From the NCBI RefSeq assembly GCF_000687145.1, contig NZ_JMFG01000020.1:146749-198937 (forward strand): DNA of 52,189 nucleotides, in the 5' to 3' direction. A program made the position numbers and the translations under genes. Source of the DNA: Thermoanaerobaculum aquaticum. GTDB lineage: Bacteria; Acidobacteriota; Thermoanaerobaculia; Thermoanaerobaculales; Thermoanaerobaculaceae. Positions 39,615 through 47,974 of this stretch are shown here, piece after piece. A model generated the notes under the pieces. It worked only from the letters and a program-made list of their open reading frames with translations. It had not been told where the DNA came from and did no database searches. How positions within the stretch are numbered: the stretch's first letter is position 1; every line of letters begins with the position of its first letter.

Positions 39615-41309
39615 ATGAGGCTGGTGGAGTGTGTGCCGAATATCTCGGAGGGGAAGAGGCCGGAGGTTTACGAAAAGGTGGCGCAGGCGGTCACCAAGGT
39701 GCCGGGGGTGACGCTTCTCAACGTGGACCCGGGAGCGGAAACCAACCGCACGGTGATTACCTTTGTGGGCGAGCCGGAAGCGGTGCTGGAAGCCGCCTAT
39801 CAACTGGCCGCTACCGCTTTTGAGCTCATTGATATGCGCCAGCACCAGGGGGCGCACCCCCGCATTGGGGCCGTGGACGTGGTGCCATTCGTGCCCATAT
39901 CCGGGGTCACCATGGATGACTGCGTGGCGCTGGCCAAAAGGCTCGGGGAGCGCCTCGCCACCGATTTTGCCGTGCCGGTTTACCTTTACGAGTTTGCCGC
40001 CTCCGCCCCTCACCGCCGCAACCTCTCGGACATCCGCGCCGGGGAGTACGAGGGCTTGCCCGAAAAGCTCAAGGATCCCGCGTGGCAGCCGGATTTTGGC
40101 CCGGCCCAGTTCAACCCCAAGCTGGGAGCCTGCGTGGTGGGGGCCCGCAAGTTCCTGGTGGCCTATAACGTCAACCTCAACACCACCGACAAGCGCCTGG
40201 CCAACCGCGTGGCCCTGGACGTGCGCGAAAAGGGGCGCATGAAGCGGGACGAAAAAGGCGAGGTCATCCGCAACGAAAAAGGCGAGCCCGTTTACGAGCC
40301 GGGGCTCTTGAAGTCGGTAAAAGCCGTGGGGTGGACCATCCCCGAGTACGGCTGCGCTCAGGTTTCCATGAACCTCACGGATTTAGACGTCACGCCGCTG
40401 CACGTGGCCTTTGATACCTGCGAGGAAAAAGCCCGGGAGCGGGGCCTGCGGGTGACGGGATCGGAGCTGGTGGGCTTGGTGCCCAAGTTCGCGCTTCTGG
40501 AGGCGGGCAAGCACTACCTGGCGCGCATGGGTAAAAGCCGGGGGGTTCCGGAAGAGGAAATCATCCACGTGGCCATTCGTACCCTGGGACTTTCGGAGGT
40601 CAAGCCTTTCAACCCCGCCGAGCGCATCATCGAGTACCGGCTGGCGCCTCCCGCTCGGCTTGCCAACATGACCGTGCGTGCTTTTGCCAACGAGCTTTCC
40701 ACCGACTCTCCGGCCCCCGGCGGAGGCTCGGTTTCTGCCCTTTGCGGGGCGCTGTCCGCAGCGCTGGCTTCCATGGTGGCCAACTTGAGCTTGGGGAAAA
40801 AGGGCTTTGAAGACAAGAAAGACGCGCTGGAGCGCATCGCCGTTCGTGGCCAAGAGCTCAAAGACCGCTTGCTTTGGGCCATGGATGAAGACACCCGCGC
40901 CTTCGATGCGCTTTTAGCTGCCATGCGCTTGCCCAAGGGGAGCCCGGAGGAGCAGCAAAACCGGGCGCAGGCGGTGGAGCAGGCCACCCTCAAGGCCATT
41001 GAGGTGCCGCTTTCGGTGCTGGAAGCCTGCCCCGAGATCCTGGAGCTCTGCCTGGAGGTTGCCACGATTGGCCTGCAAGCCTCCCTTTCCGATGCCGGCG
41101 TGGGCGCCCAGGTCGCCCGAGCGGCCGCCGCCGGGGCCTACCAAAACGTGTGCATCAACCTTCCGTCGCTTTCGGACCGCGCCACCGCCGGGCAGCTCCT
41201 GGCCCGGGCCGATGAGGCCTGGCTAAAGGTCCGGGAAAAACACGCGCTGGCGGAGGAGCAAATCCTCCGCAAGCTGCGGCAGCAGGCCCTCACCCAGGTA
41301 GAGGCGTAA
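39615..41309 (+). CDS. ftcD: Fused glutamate formimidoyltransferase / formimidoyl-THF cyclodeaminase
   Basis: 564 aa. The N-terminal formiminotransferase (about 1-330) opens MRLVECVPNISEGK, with HQGAHPRIGAVDVVPF and NPKLGACVVGARKF. The C-terminal cyclodeaminase (about 350-560) has ELSTDSPAPGGGSVSALCGALSAALASMV. Transfers formimino from formiminoglutamate to tetrahydrofolate and releases ammonia, the last steps of one histidine-degradation route. ATG 39615 follows GGAGGT by 4 bases. Other hut genes are not in the window. Confidence 0.95.
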   Translation: MRLVECVPNISEGKRPEVYEKVAQAVTKVPGVTLLNVDPGAETNRTVITFVGEPEAVLEAAYQLAATAFELIDMRQHQGAHPRIGAVDVVPFVPISGVTMDDCVALAKRLGERLATDFAVPVYLYEFAASAPHRRNLSDIRAGEYEGLPEKLKDPAWQPDFGPAQFNPKLGACVVGARKFLVAYNVNLNTTDKRLANRVALDVREKGRMKRDEKGEVIRNEKGEPVYEPGLLKSVKAVGWTIPEYGCAQVSMNLTDLDVTPLHVAFDTCEEKARERGLRVTGSELVGLVPKFALLEAGKHYLARMGKSRGVPEEEIIHVAIRTLGLSEVKPFNPAERIIEYRLAPPARLANMTVRAFANELSTDSPAPGGGSVSALCGALSAALASMVANLSLGKKGFEDKKDALERIAVRGQELKDRLLWAMDEDTRAFDALLAAMRLPKGSPEEQQNRAQAVEQATLKAIEVPLSVLEACPEILELCLEVATIGLQASLSDAGVGAQVARAAAAGAYQNVCINLPSLSDRATAGQLLARADEAWLKVREKHALAEEQILRKLRQQALTQVEA

Positions 41310-41432
41310 AGGATTAGGTCTCCGGCAAGGAAGAAGCACCGAGAAAGCAAGACCCGCCTGCGTTTGAGGCTCCCGCCAGGCTAGGATTGTTGTTAAGTGC
41401 CCCCAACCAGAGAGGCCCAAGACCACCAAGAA

Positions 41433-41450
41433 GGGGCCTCATCAGGCCCC
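41433..41450 (-). terminator. Candidate terminator overlapping the RHH stop codon
   Basis: On the minus strand GGGGCCT-GATG-AGGCCCC (41433-41450) forms a 7-bp GC stem whose loop holds the TGA stop of the ribbon-helix-helix gene, followed by TTCTTGGTGG, a weak U tract. It may end the ether-lipid operon. Confidence 0.5.
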
Positions 41451-41672
41451 CCGGGCTTTGAGCTCGGCCAGCAATTCCTCGTAAGTAAGTACCGGCTCTT
41501 GGGCGCGTTCGGAGAGCAGGCGGAGATCCTGCAGGTCTTCGGCCAAGCCCTGGCGCACCAAGTCGCCGACTAGCGCGGAAACCGTTTTTCCGGAAAGCCC
41601 AGCCTTAAGCTTAAGTGCCTCGTAAAGCTCTGTGCTTAAGCAAACGGTAAAGCGCCGAACTCTGCGTGCCAT
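41442..41672 (-). CDS. Ribbon-helix-helix (CopG/MetJ-like) DNA-binding protein
   Basis: 76 aa. The N-terminal strand RRFTVCLSTELYEALKL and the helix pair GKTVSALVGDLVRQGL fit the RHH fold; a Leu/Glu-rich C-terminal helix follows. ATG 41672 is chosen because GGAGG sits 6 bases upstream. No toxin partner is adjacent, so an antitoxin role is unlikely. It sits last after the lipid-kinase gene, 42 bases downstream, and may autoregulate. Homodimeric DNA binding is inferred from the fold. Confidence 0.75.
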   Translation of the reverse strand: MARRVRRFTVCLSTELYEALKLKAGLSGKTVSALVGDLVRQGLAEDLQDLRLLSERAQEPVLTYEELLAELKARGA

Positions 41673-41714
41673 AGCAAGCCTCCACGGAAAGGAGCGGGTT
41701 TGATTCAAGTCATT

Positions 41715-42632
41715 TTAAGACTTCAAAGGCTCAGAGCCACCCGATGTCTCGTGGGCCACCTGGAGGGCACCGGGCACCACCGAAAAGCGAGCGGGGCCGG
41801 AGGGCACACACTCGCCGTCCACGTCAAACGGGGGAAGTGGCTGTTGGGCCTGGAGCTGGACTTCCCGGCCCTGGACAAACCGCACCTGGGGGAGCCGCAA
41901 ATGCCGGCCCAGGTAGACCAGGGGCAGGCGCCGCACCAGCTGCAAGCCCCGCACGGCTTCCACCACCACCACGTCCAGAAGCCCGTCGTTAGGGCGGGCC
42001 AGCGGGGCAATGTGCATGCCCTTGCCGAAGCTGGTTCCGTTGGCCACCGCCACCAGCAGAGCAAAGCCCGAAAAAAGCTCCTGCCCATCCACGTGCACCG
42101 CCAGCTGGCGGGGTTGATAGCGCCGCAAAGCCTGCAAAGTGGCCGTCAAAAACGCCAGGGCTCCCCGCCGGGGGTTGGCGTTGACCAGCTCGTCCACCAT
42201 GCCGGAAATGCCGGCAGAAGCCACGTTGACGAAAAACACACGGGGTCCAGGCCCGTCAATGACCCCGGCATCCACCGGCTTGGCGGGCCCTTCCAGCGCC
42301 AGCGTGAAGGCTTCCCGGGGGCTTTTGGGCAACCTCAGGGTGCGGGCAAAGTCGCAGCCGGTACCCAGGGGAACCAGGCCCAGGCTCACTTCGGAGCTCC
42401 CAGTCGCCAGAATTTCGCCCGCCACCAGGTGCAAGGTGCCATCCCCGCCCACCACCACCAGGCGCTGGCAACCGGAAGAAAGTAGCTGGCGCACCGCTTC
42501 CCGCATTGCCTCGGACGACGCTGGCATGAGCACAGGTAGCGAGCGGGAAAGCGGGAGCTGCGCGGAAAGCCGCTCCCACTGGGCCCCGGCGCGCCCGCCT
42601 CCGGCTTTGGGGTTCACCAGGATGGCCTTCAC
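41715..42632 (-). CDS. Diacylglycerol/lipid kinase (YegS/DagK family)
   Basis: 305 aa. ILVNPKAGGG at the N-terminus, VVGGDGTLHLVAGEI near 58-72 (catalytic GGDGT), and GLVPLGTGCDFARTLRLP. Phosphorylates diacylglycerol or an ether analogue; sphingosine-like lipids are an alternative. GTG 42632 overlaps the glpD stop by 4 bases (GTGA). Context with a GlpD and an alkyl-DHAP-synthase-like enzyme points to glycerolipid synthesis. Confidence 0.9.
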   Translation of the reverse strand: MKAILVNPKAGGGRAGAQWERLSAQLPLSRSLPVLMPASSEAMREAVRQLLSSGCQRLVVVGGDGTLHLVAGEILATGSSEVSLGLVPLGTGCDFARTLRLPKSPREAFTLALEGPAKPVDAGVIDGPGPRVFFVNVASAGISGMVDELVNANPRRGALAFLTATLQALRRYQPRQLAVHVDGQELFSGFALLVAVANGTSFGKGMHIAPLARPNDGLLDVVVVEAVRGLQLVRRLPLVYLGRHLRLPQVRFVQGREVQLQAQQPLPPFDVDGECVPSGPARFSVVPGALQVAHETSGGSEPLKS

Positions 42633-44248
42633 GGCGCTTCCTCCGGCGGCAACCAGGCTTTGAGCTCTTCCGCCAAATGCTCCAGCTCCTGCTGCCACTG
42701 CCGCACGTTCCACCCTGCCGCCCGTCGCACCACCCGCCGGAGCCTGCGGGCCATCTCCAAGCATTCCTGGGGCTGCCACATGCCCAGCCGCACCCGCCGG
42801 AGCAACAAATCCGAAAGCCGAACCACCTGGCTGGCCCGCAGGTGGTAGGCAATTTCCGCCGGGCACAGGCCAAATTGCTCCTCCAGGGGAACCAGCGATT
42901 CCGGATGGCTCCCCTGGGCCAACGCCAACGCCTGGGCTCCCAGGCGGCGCACCATCCCCCGAGCCACCACCTCATCCACACCCCAGGTCAGGAGAGCCTG
43001 CACCGCCTCAGGGGCCACCCGGTCGGGCAACACCGCGGTGGCCAGGGAAAGGTCGAAATCGAGGGGACGCCTCTCCTCCGGCAACAGGCGGAGGGCCTGG
43101 GCCACCACCTCGGCAGCGGTGACCCGAAAGGTGGTGAGCTTGCCACCCGCTGCCGAAACCATCCCCTCCTCCACCCACACCGCTTCTTCCCGGCTGGCCT
43201 CCGAGGGTTCGTCGGCATCGCTATCCACGATGGGCCGCACCCCGGCAAAAGCGCCACACACGTCGCGAAGCGTCAAGCGCGCTTGGGGAAAGGCGTGCTG
43301 CACGAAGCGCATGAGGTAGTGCACCTCTTCCCGGGAAGGCTTGGGGTTATCGAGAGGCCCCTCGTGGAAGAGGTCGGTGGTACCCACCAGGGTTCCTTCG
43401 GAGTGCGGCACCGCAAACACCGGCCGCCCGTCGTCCGGGGAAAGACCCGTCACCGCCACCGAAAGGGGCAAGCGGTGCCGGGGGAAGAGCAGATGGGAGC
43501 CGCGGGATGGGCGCAAGCGCGAAGGAACAGAGCCAAGCAGGGCGCGAACGTGGTCGCACCACGCACCGGTGGCGTTGATGACCACGTGGGCTCGCACCTT
43601 CCGGGCCTGCCCCGAGGGAACATCCCGCACCACCGCCCCCCGCACCTGACCCTGGCGATCGCGAAGGAGTTCCTCCACCTGGGCGTAGTTGAGGGCCACA
43701 CCCCCAGCCCGCACCCCGGCCTTGATCACCGTCCAGGTGAGCTGGGCATCGTCGGCCACACAGTCGTCGTAAGCCAGGCCAAACTCCAGCCCTCGTTTTG
43801 CCAAAGTCGGCACAAGCCGGTGAACTTCTTCCGCGCTGAGCCGCTGGTGTTGATGGCGAAAGGGGGTGAGGTGGTCGTACATGGTCAAGCCCAGCGCCAC
43901 CTGCCACCCGGGGGTGGGGTCATGAGCGTACGCCGGGTAGACAAACCGCAAGGGCCAGACCAGGTGGGGGTTGAGAAGCGCCAAGGTGTCCCGCTCCCGA
44001 CAGGCCATGCGGGTAATGCGGAGCTGCAGCCGCTTGAGGTAACGCAAGCCTCCGTGAATGAGCTTGGAGGAACGGGAAGAGGTCCCGGAAGCAAAATCTC
44101 CTTTTTCCACCAAGCCCACCCGCAAGCCCCGGAGGCTTGCCTCATGGAAAACCCCGGCACCGGTAATGCCGCCGCCAATAATCAGAAAATCCACCCCTTC
44201 TTCCAAAAACCGCCAACCTCTGGCCCGCCAGTGGTTAGCCGCGCTCAC
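42629..44248 (-). CDS. glpD: FAD-dependent glycerol-3-phosphate dehydrogenase (GlpD)
   Basis: 539 aa. The FAD motif FLIIGGGITGAGV near 22-34, then GTSSRSSKLIHGGLRYL (typical GlpD), GTTDLFHEGPL near 310, and VVRDVPSG. Oxidises sn-glycerol-3-phosphate to DHAP with a quinone acceptor. It starts at GTG 44248, overlapping the upstream stop by 4 bases (GTGA). DHAP is the substrate class of the adjacent alkyl-DHAP synthase-like enzyme, so the pair could act in sequence rather than in glycerol catabolism alone. No glpK or glpF here. Confidence 0.92.
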   Translation of the reverse strand: MSAANHWRARGWRFLEEGVDFLIIGGGITGAGVFHEASLRGLRVGLVEKGDFASGTSSRSSKLIHGGLRYLKRLQLRITRMACRERDTLALLNPHLVWPLRFVYPAYAHDPTPGWQVALGLTMYDHLTPFRHQHQRLSAEEVHRLVPTLAKRGLEFGLAYDDCVADDAQLTWTVIKAGVRAGGVALNYAQVEELLRDRQGQVRGAVVRDVPSGQARKVRAHVVINATGAWCDHVRALLGSVPSRLRPSRGSHLLFPRHRLPLSVAVTGLSPDDGRPVFAVPHSEGTLVGTTDLFHEGPLDNPKPSREEVHYLMRFVQHAFPQARLTLRDVCGAFAGVRPIVDSDADEPSEASREEAVWVEEGMVSAAGGKLTTFRVTAAEVVAQALRLLPEERRPLDFDLSLATAVLPDRVAPEAVQALLTWGVDEVVARGMVRRLGAQALALAQGSHPESLVPLEEQFGLCPAEIAYHLRASQVVRLSDLLLRRVRLGMWQPQECLEMARRLRRVVRRAAGWNVRQWQQELEHLAEELKAWLPPEEAP

Positions 44249-45843
44249 GCTTGCTCGGCGGGGAAAAGCACGCCGGGGTTCAAGATGCCGGCAGGATCCA
44301 AGGCGTGCGCCAAAGCCTTCAACGCTTGGAGGCCTTGCGGGCCGATTTCTCGCTCCAGGTACGCAGCGTGCATGCGGCCTACTCCGTGGTGGTGGGAAAC
44401 CGTCCCGCCGGCCTGGAGGATGGCTTCCAGCGACGCACGCTTGAGGCCTTGCCATTGAAAAAGCGCCTCCTCCCGCCGCAGGGGCCAGAAAAACGTGAAG
44501 TAAAGCGAAGCCCCGTCGGGATAGGCGTGGGAAAGGTGGCAGAGCAACAGGATGGGGATGCTCAAGGTGGCCGCTGCCCGTTCAAGGCCCGCCCGCACCG
44601 CCTCCTTCAAGCGCGGCAACTGGGACCAGGGGGCTGCGGTTTCAAAGGTGTCCACCCCAAACCCCGAGCTCAAAAAAGCATCGCGCAGGTAAGGGTGCTT
44701 GAAACGCTCCTGCAACCAGCGCCGGTAAACACCCGAACCCAACGGCAACCCACCCAGCCGGCGGGCCTCTCTTCCCCACGAGCTCACAAGCTTGCCGGCT
44801 TTCCCGGAGGCCCCCACCAGGAGCAAACAAGCCCGGGAAAAGCGGCGGATAGAAAAGAGGAAATCCCGCACCACCGTGGCCGCCCAGCCGGCGGTGACCA
44901 GGTGCCGCCCGAACTCGGTTTCCGCTGCATCGGAAAGCCGCAAGACCTCAGGAAACGGCTCTTCCCGCAGAAGCTTCCGGCAAAACTCAAAGCCCTCCTC
45001 CCAGGAGGGGAAAAGAACGGCCAAGCCCTGTTCCTGAACGCTTTGGGGCTGCACCCGTACCGTCACCGAGGTCAAAATGCCCAGCCTTCCTTCGCTGCCG
45101 CAGAGGATTTTCCGGAGTTCAGGGCCCGCCGCCGAGGCCGGCAAGGGGCCCAGGCGCCAGGTTCCCGAAGGCAATGCTACTTCCACCCCGGCCACCAGGT
45201 CCTCGATTTTCCCCACCCCGGTGGAGCGGTGGCCGGCCGAGCGGGTGGCCGCCCAGCCGCCAATGGTGGAAAGCTCAAAGGACTGGGGCTCGTGCCCCAG
45301 GCGAAAGCCGTTGGCCGAAAGTGCCCCTTCCACCTCCGGCCCCGGGGTGCCGGCGCCAAAGGTGGCCAGCCCCGAGCGCCCGTCCAAGGACTTAAGGCCC
45401 GAAAGCCTTTCCAAGCTCACCACCACCACCGGACGGGGATCTTCCGGAACGCTCACGCCCCCCACCACCGAGGTCCCCCCACCCCGGGGCACCAACACCA
45501 CCCCTTGTTCGCTTGCCCGCTGCACCAGGGCCAAAACCTCCTCGTGGGACACGGGAAAGGCCACGGCATCGGGGAAGCGGCGCCAGGAAGCGGTGCGCAG
45601 GCTCAGGAGGTCAGGAAAGCTCTGGCCGCAGCAGTAAGAAAGCCGCGCAAGCCCGTCGGTTTTGACCTCTCCAGAGAGGCGCGGCAGCTTCTGGGGTTTG
45701 GGCAGGCGAAAAAGCTCAGGGGAAGCTTCGGGCAAAGCTTCCCCTTTTCCCAACGTGCTTTCCAAAAGAGAAAGCGCCGCCGGAGGAGGTAGCACCTTTG
45801 TGTCGGTAAAGCCCCAGCCCCCAAAACGGCGCGTTCGCTTCAC
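44245..45843 (-). CDS. Alkyldihydroxyacetonephosphate synthase-like FAD enzyme (AGPS family)
   Basis: 532 aa. FAD-binding PRGGGTSVVGG at 119-129, the AGPS-type HLSHAYPDGASLYF at 436-449 (Tyr448 aligns with the catalytic Tyr of AGPS), and HHHGVG at 484-489. N-terminal RRFGGWGFTD matches the (K/R)xxGWG opening of AGPS. AGPS exchanges the acyl chain of acyl-DHAP for a fatty alcohol, creating an ether lipid. A close alternative is a D-lactate/glycolate oxidase type, which shares FAD_binding_4 but lacks the HAYxDG-HHHGVG pair. GTG 45843 overlaps the S4 gene stop (GTGA). Confidence 0.85.
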   Translation of the reverse strand: MKRTRRFGGWGFTDTKVLPPPAALSLLESTLGKGEALPEASPELFRLPKPQKLPRLSGEVKTDGLARLSYCCGQSFPDLLSLRTASWRRFPDAVAFPVSHEEVLALVQRASEQGVVLVPRGGGTSVVGGVSVPEDPRPVVVVSLERLSGLKSLDGRSGLATFGAGTPGPEVEGALSANGFRLGHEPQSFELSTIGGWAATRSAGHRSTGVGKIEDLVAGVEVALPSGTWRLGPLPASAAGPELRKILCGSEGRLGILTSVTVRVQPQSVQEQGLAVLFPSWEEGFEFCRKLLREEPFPEVLRLSDAAETEFGRHLVTAGWAATVVRDFLFSIRRFSRACLLLVGASGKAGKLVSSWGREARRLGGLPLGSGVYRRWLQERFKHPYLRDAFLSSGFGVDTFETAAPWSQLPRLKEAVRAGLERAAATLSIPILLLCHLSHAYPDGASLYFTFFWPLRREEALFQWQGLKRASLEAILQAGGTVSHHHGVGRMHAAYLEREIGPQGLQALKALAHALDPAGILNPGVLFPAEQA

Positions 45844-46223
45844 TTCCGCCCCCGCAGGCGCTCCAAAGCCCGACGGTCTTTCTTTTCCGGCCTCCCCCAG
45901 CCCTTGGGCGGTGCCGGGGGCGGCGCCATGCGGCGCAGGGCCAGCTCTTCCGGGGTAGGAGGCGGGGTGACGTCCTCGTAAAGGGTGCGGGCTTCCGCCT
46001 TGGACACGTGGGTATCCCGCACCTCCCGCACCACCACTTCCCTTTTCCGTCCCGGCCCCAGGGTGAGCTTGATGCGGTCCCCGGCCCCCACCAAGCGGTG
46101 GGGCTTGGCCCGCTCGCCGTTCACCTCCACCTTGCCCCCGTCGCAAAGCTCCTTGGCTTGAGAACGCGTCTTGGCCAAGCAAGCCACGTCCAAAAAAACG
46201 TCCAGCCTTACCCGGTCGGCCAT
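45840..46223 (-). CDS. S4-domain RNA-binding protein (Hsp15/HslR-like)
   Basis: 127 aa. The S4 motif LDVFLDVACLAKTRSQAKELCDGGKVEVNG (residues about 7-36) is clear, followed by a basic C-terminal tail (PPKGWGRPEKKDRRALERLRGRK). Like Hsp15 it may bind free 50S subunits; it is also like the RNA-binding domain of pseudouridine synthases, without their catalytic half. First gene of the ether-lipid operon; ATG 46223 follows TAGAAT by exactly 6 bases with no Shine-Dalgarno. Confidence 0.85.
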   Translation of the reverse strand: MADRVRLDVFLDVACLAKTRSQAKELCDGGKVEVNGERAKPHRLVGAGDRIKLTLGPGRKREVVVREVRDTHVSKAEARTLYEDVTPPPTPEELALRRMAPPPAPPKGWGRPEKKDRRALERLRGRK

Positions 46224-46229
46224 GGCCCC

Positions 46230-46265
46230 ATTCTAGCGGGCTTGCGGCCAAAGGCAGGCTACAAT
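46230..46265. promoter_or_regulatory. Divergent leaderless promoters of the S4 and ZIP genes
   Basis: Minus strand TAGAAT (46230-46235) ends 6 bases before ATG 46223. Plus strand TACAAT (46260-46265) ends 6 bases before ATG 46272. Both genes lack a Shine-Dalgarno, and the whole 48-base gap contains only these two elements. Neither has a good -35. Confidence 0.55.
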
Positions 46266-46271
46266 GCCCCC

Positions 46272-47009
46272 ATGGGTTTGGCTGGTGGCGGTTTGGTGCT
46301 GGCGGTGGTTTTGGCCACGCTGCTGGGAGGGGTAGTCCCGCTCACCTGGGAGCGCCACAGCCGGCTGTTTCTGGCCTTTTCCGCCGGCACCTTGGTGGGT
46401 CTGGCCCTGGGGGAGCTGGTGCCCGAGGGGTTGGGTTCCTTTGCCGACCCGCATCAGGGCGCCATGCTGGTGCTTTTGGCCTTCGTGACCACCATGGCGC
46501 TGGACAAGCTGCACATCCTGCACCCCCACCCCCACGGCCTGGACGCCCAGTGCCCCACCACCGAGCACACCCATCCTCCCCTGGCCATGCACGGGGCGGT
46601 GGGGCTCTTGCTCCACTCGGGCTTGGATGGTTTGGCGCTTGCGGCGGCCTGGCGGGAAGGGCTTCCGGCTCTGGTGGCGGTAGCTACCGCTCTTTCGGCC
46701 CACAAGTTTGCCGATGGGCTCACCACCGTGAGCCTGGTACTTTCCCACCACCACCGCCGCTCCCAAGCCACCCAGGTGCTGCTGGCCAACGCCGGCCTGC
46801 TCCTGGCGGGCTTTTTTGCAGGCTTAGGCGTTCCCGTCCCCGAAGAGGGCATGGCCTGGATGCTTTTGGCGCTGGCCGGGTTTTTCCTCTACCTGGGAGC
46901 TTCGGACCTCATCCCTTCGCTCACCACCCCCAGATGCCGCAAGCGCGATGTAATCGCCACGGCGTTAGGTGTAGCCGCAGTGGTGCTGGTCTCCGTGGCG
47001 CTGCACTAG
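46272..47009 (+). CDS. ZIP-family divalent metal transporter
   Basis: 245 aa with about eight hydrophobic segments. ZIP metal-site motifs: LLHSGLDGLALAAAW near 118-132 (His-x-x-x-Asp) and LSAHKFADGLTT near 148-159, and a His-rich cytoplasmic loop HPHPHGLDAQ with EHTHPP. Imports zinc, iron or manganese. Leaderless start. Divergent from the ether-lipid operon. Confidence 0.9.
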   Translation: MGLAGGGLVLAVVLATLLGGVVPLTWERHSRLFLAFSAGTLVGLALGELVPEGLGSFADPHQGAMLVLLAFVTTMALDKLHILHPHPHGLDAQCPTTEHTHPPLAMHGAVGLLLHSGLDGLALAAAWREGLPALVAVATALSAHKFADGLTTVSLVLSHHHRRSQATQVLLANAGLLLAGFFAGLGVPVPEEGMAWMLLALAGFFLYLGASDLIPSLTTPRCRKRDVIATALGVAAVVLVSVALH

Positions 47010-47066
47010 CGGCAGCCTACCCAAGTAAAAGCGTAGCTCTGGGCGCGCCGGGCAAGGTCGAGGGAT

Positions 47067-47837
47067 TTACTTCCCTTCGTAGTTAATCGCTATGCCGGTT
47101 CGCCCCTCTTCCACTGTTACCGTCACCATCAGCTGCTGGCCCTGGGCGTTTTTCCCCTGCACCAGGCCGCCCACCAGCTTGCCGTTTTGCTCAAAGCGCG
47201 AGGTGTTCGGGGAAAAACCCCGGGCCTTCATTTCCCGCTCGTAAAAGCTCATGACCCGGTCAGGGGCATCCGGGGTCACAAAAGCGGCGATACCGCCAAG
47301 TCCACCTTGAGCCCGCGCCTGCCAGCTGCCGGAAGGTTTCGCGCCCGGGTAGACCGGCACCCAGGCGGGAAGGTCGCTGGCCTCTTCACCAAACACCAAT
47401 TCCCCTTGCTCAGAAGAAACCTTGAACTGCCCTTTTTCCTGGCCGCCTTCCACAGTCACCTCTTGGCCTTTTTCGTTGGTGAACTTCAACCGGCCCTTTT
47501 TGATGTCTTCGGCGTTAACGGTGATGGTCTCCCCGGTTTTCTTGTTGCGCAAGGTCACGGTGCCGGCTTTATCGTCGGATTCCACCACTTCAATGTCGGG
47601 GTTCGCCGCCGCGATAATCTTGGCGGCAGCCACCGCGGGGTTCTTCTCGGCGGTCTCGACGAATTCCTTGCCCTTCTTAAAGAGGATGAGCCCTCCCACG
47701 ACAAACACCAAGACCACAATTAAAAGCAAAGCCCCGCAACCCACCCCAACCCAAACCCAGGGGCTGGTCTTCTTTGGAGCCGGGGGTTGCGGCGTTGCTA
47801 CCGGCGCCGGCGGAACCGGCGGGGGTGTACTGGCCAT
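47067..47837 (-). CDS. Membrane-anchored protein with proline-rich N-terminus, unknown function
   Basis: 256 aa. Residues 1-25 are Pro/Ala/Thr-rich, a single membrane helix spans about 28-53, and the rest is an extracytoplasmic beta-rich region with NKKTGETITVNAEDIKKGRLKF and a WVPVYPGAKPSGSW segment. The latter resembles short conserved segments seen in proteins that bind or scaffold at the envelope. No catalytic motif is seen. GGAGGTGG lies 5 bases before the ATG. Convergent with the ZIP gene. Confidence 0.65.
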   Translation of the reverse strand: MASTPPPVPPAPVATPQPPAPKKTSPWVWVGVGCGALLLIVVLVFVVGGLILFKKGKEFVETAEKNPAVAAAKIIAAANPDIEVVESDDKAGTVTLRNKKTGETITVNAEDIKKGRLKFTNEKGQEVTVEGGQEKGQFKVSSEQGELVFGEEASDLPAWVPVYPGAKPSGSWQARAQGGLGGIAAFVTPDAPDRVMSFYEREMKARGFSPNTSRFEQNGKLVGGLVQGKNAQGQQLMVTVTVEEGRTGIAINYEGK

Positions 47838-47922
47838 GATCCACCTCCTTTAGCTGGACTCATTATACCCTACGTCCCTGGAGGCCCGGGTCAAGCTCAC
47901 AGCTCCGGGCCCGGGGCCCCGT

Positions 47923-47950
47923 AAGAAAAAGCCCGCGCCGAAGCGCGGGC
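47923..47950 (-). terminator. Rho-independent terminator of the cytochrome-porin genes
   Basis: On the minus strand GCCCGCGC-TTCG-GCGCGGGC (47931-47950) forms a perfect 8-bp stem with a stable UUCG-type tetraloop, followed by TTTTTCTT. It lies just 25 bases beyond the barrel stop at 47975. Confidence 0.92.
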
Positions 47951-47974
47951 CGTTTTCGTTTTGCCAACAGCGCG

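Noticed and set aside
41442-41672. Toxin-antitoxin pair with the ribbon-helix-helix protein
   Set aside because: No small partner gene with a Shine-Dalgarno and plausible toxin fold was found on either side.
42677-45792. Long plus-strand open frames of 593 and 513 residues opposite glpD and the AGPS-like gene
   Set aside because: Both are antisense shadows: strongly biased composition, no recognisable domain, no Shine-Dalgarno, while the minus strand encodes complete enzymes.
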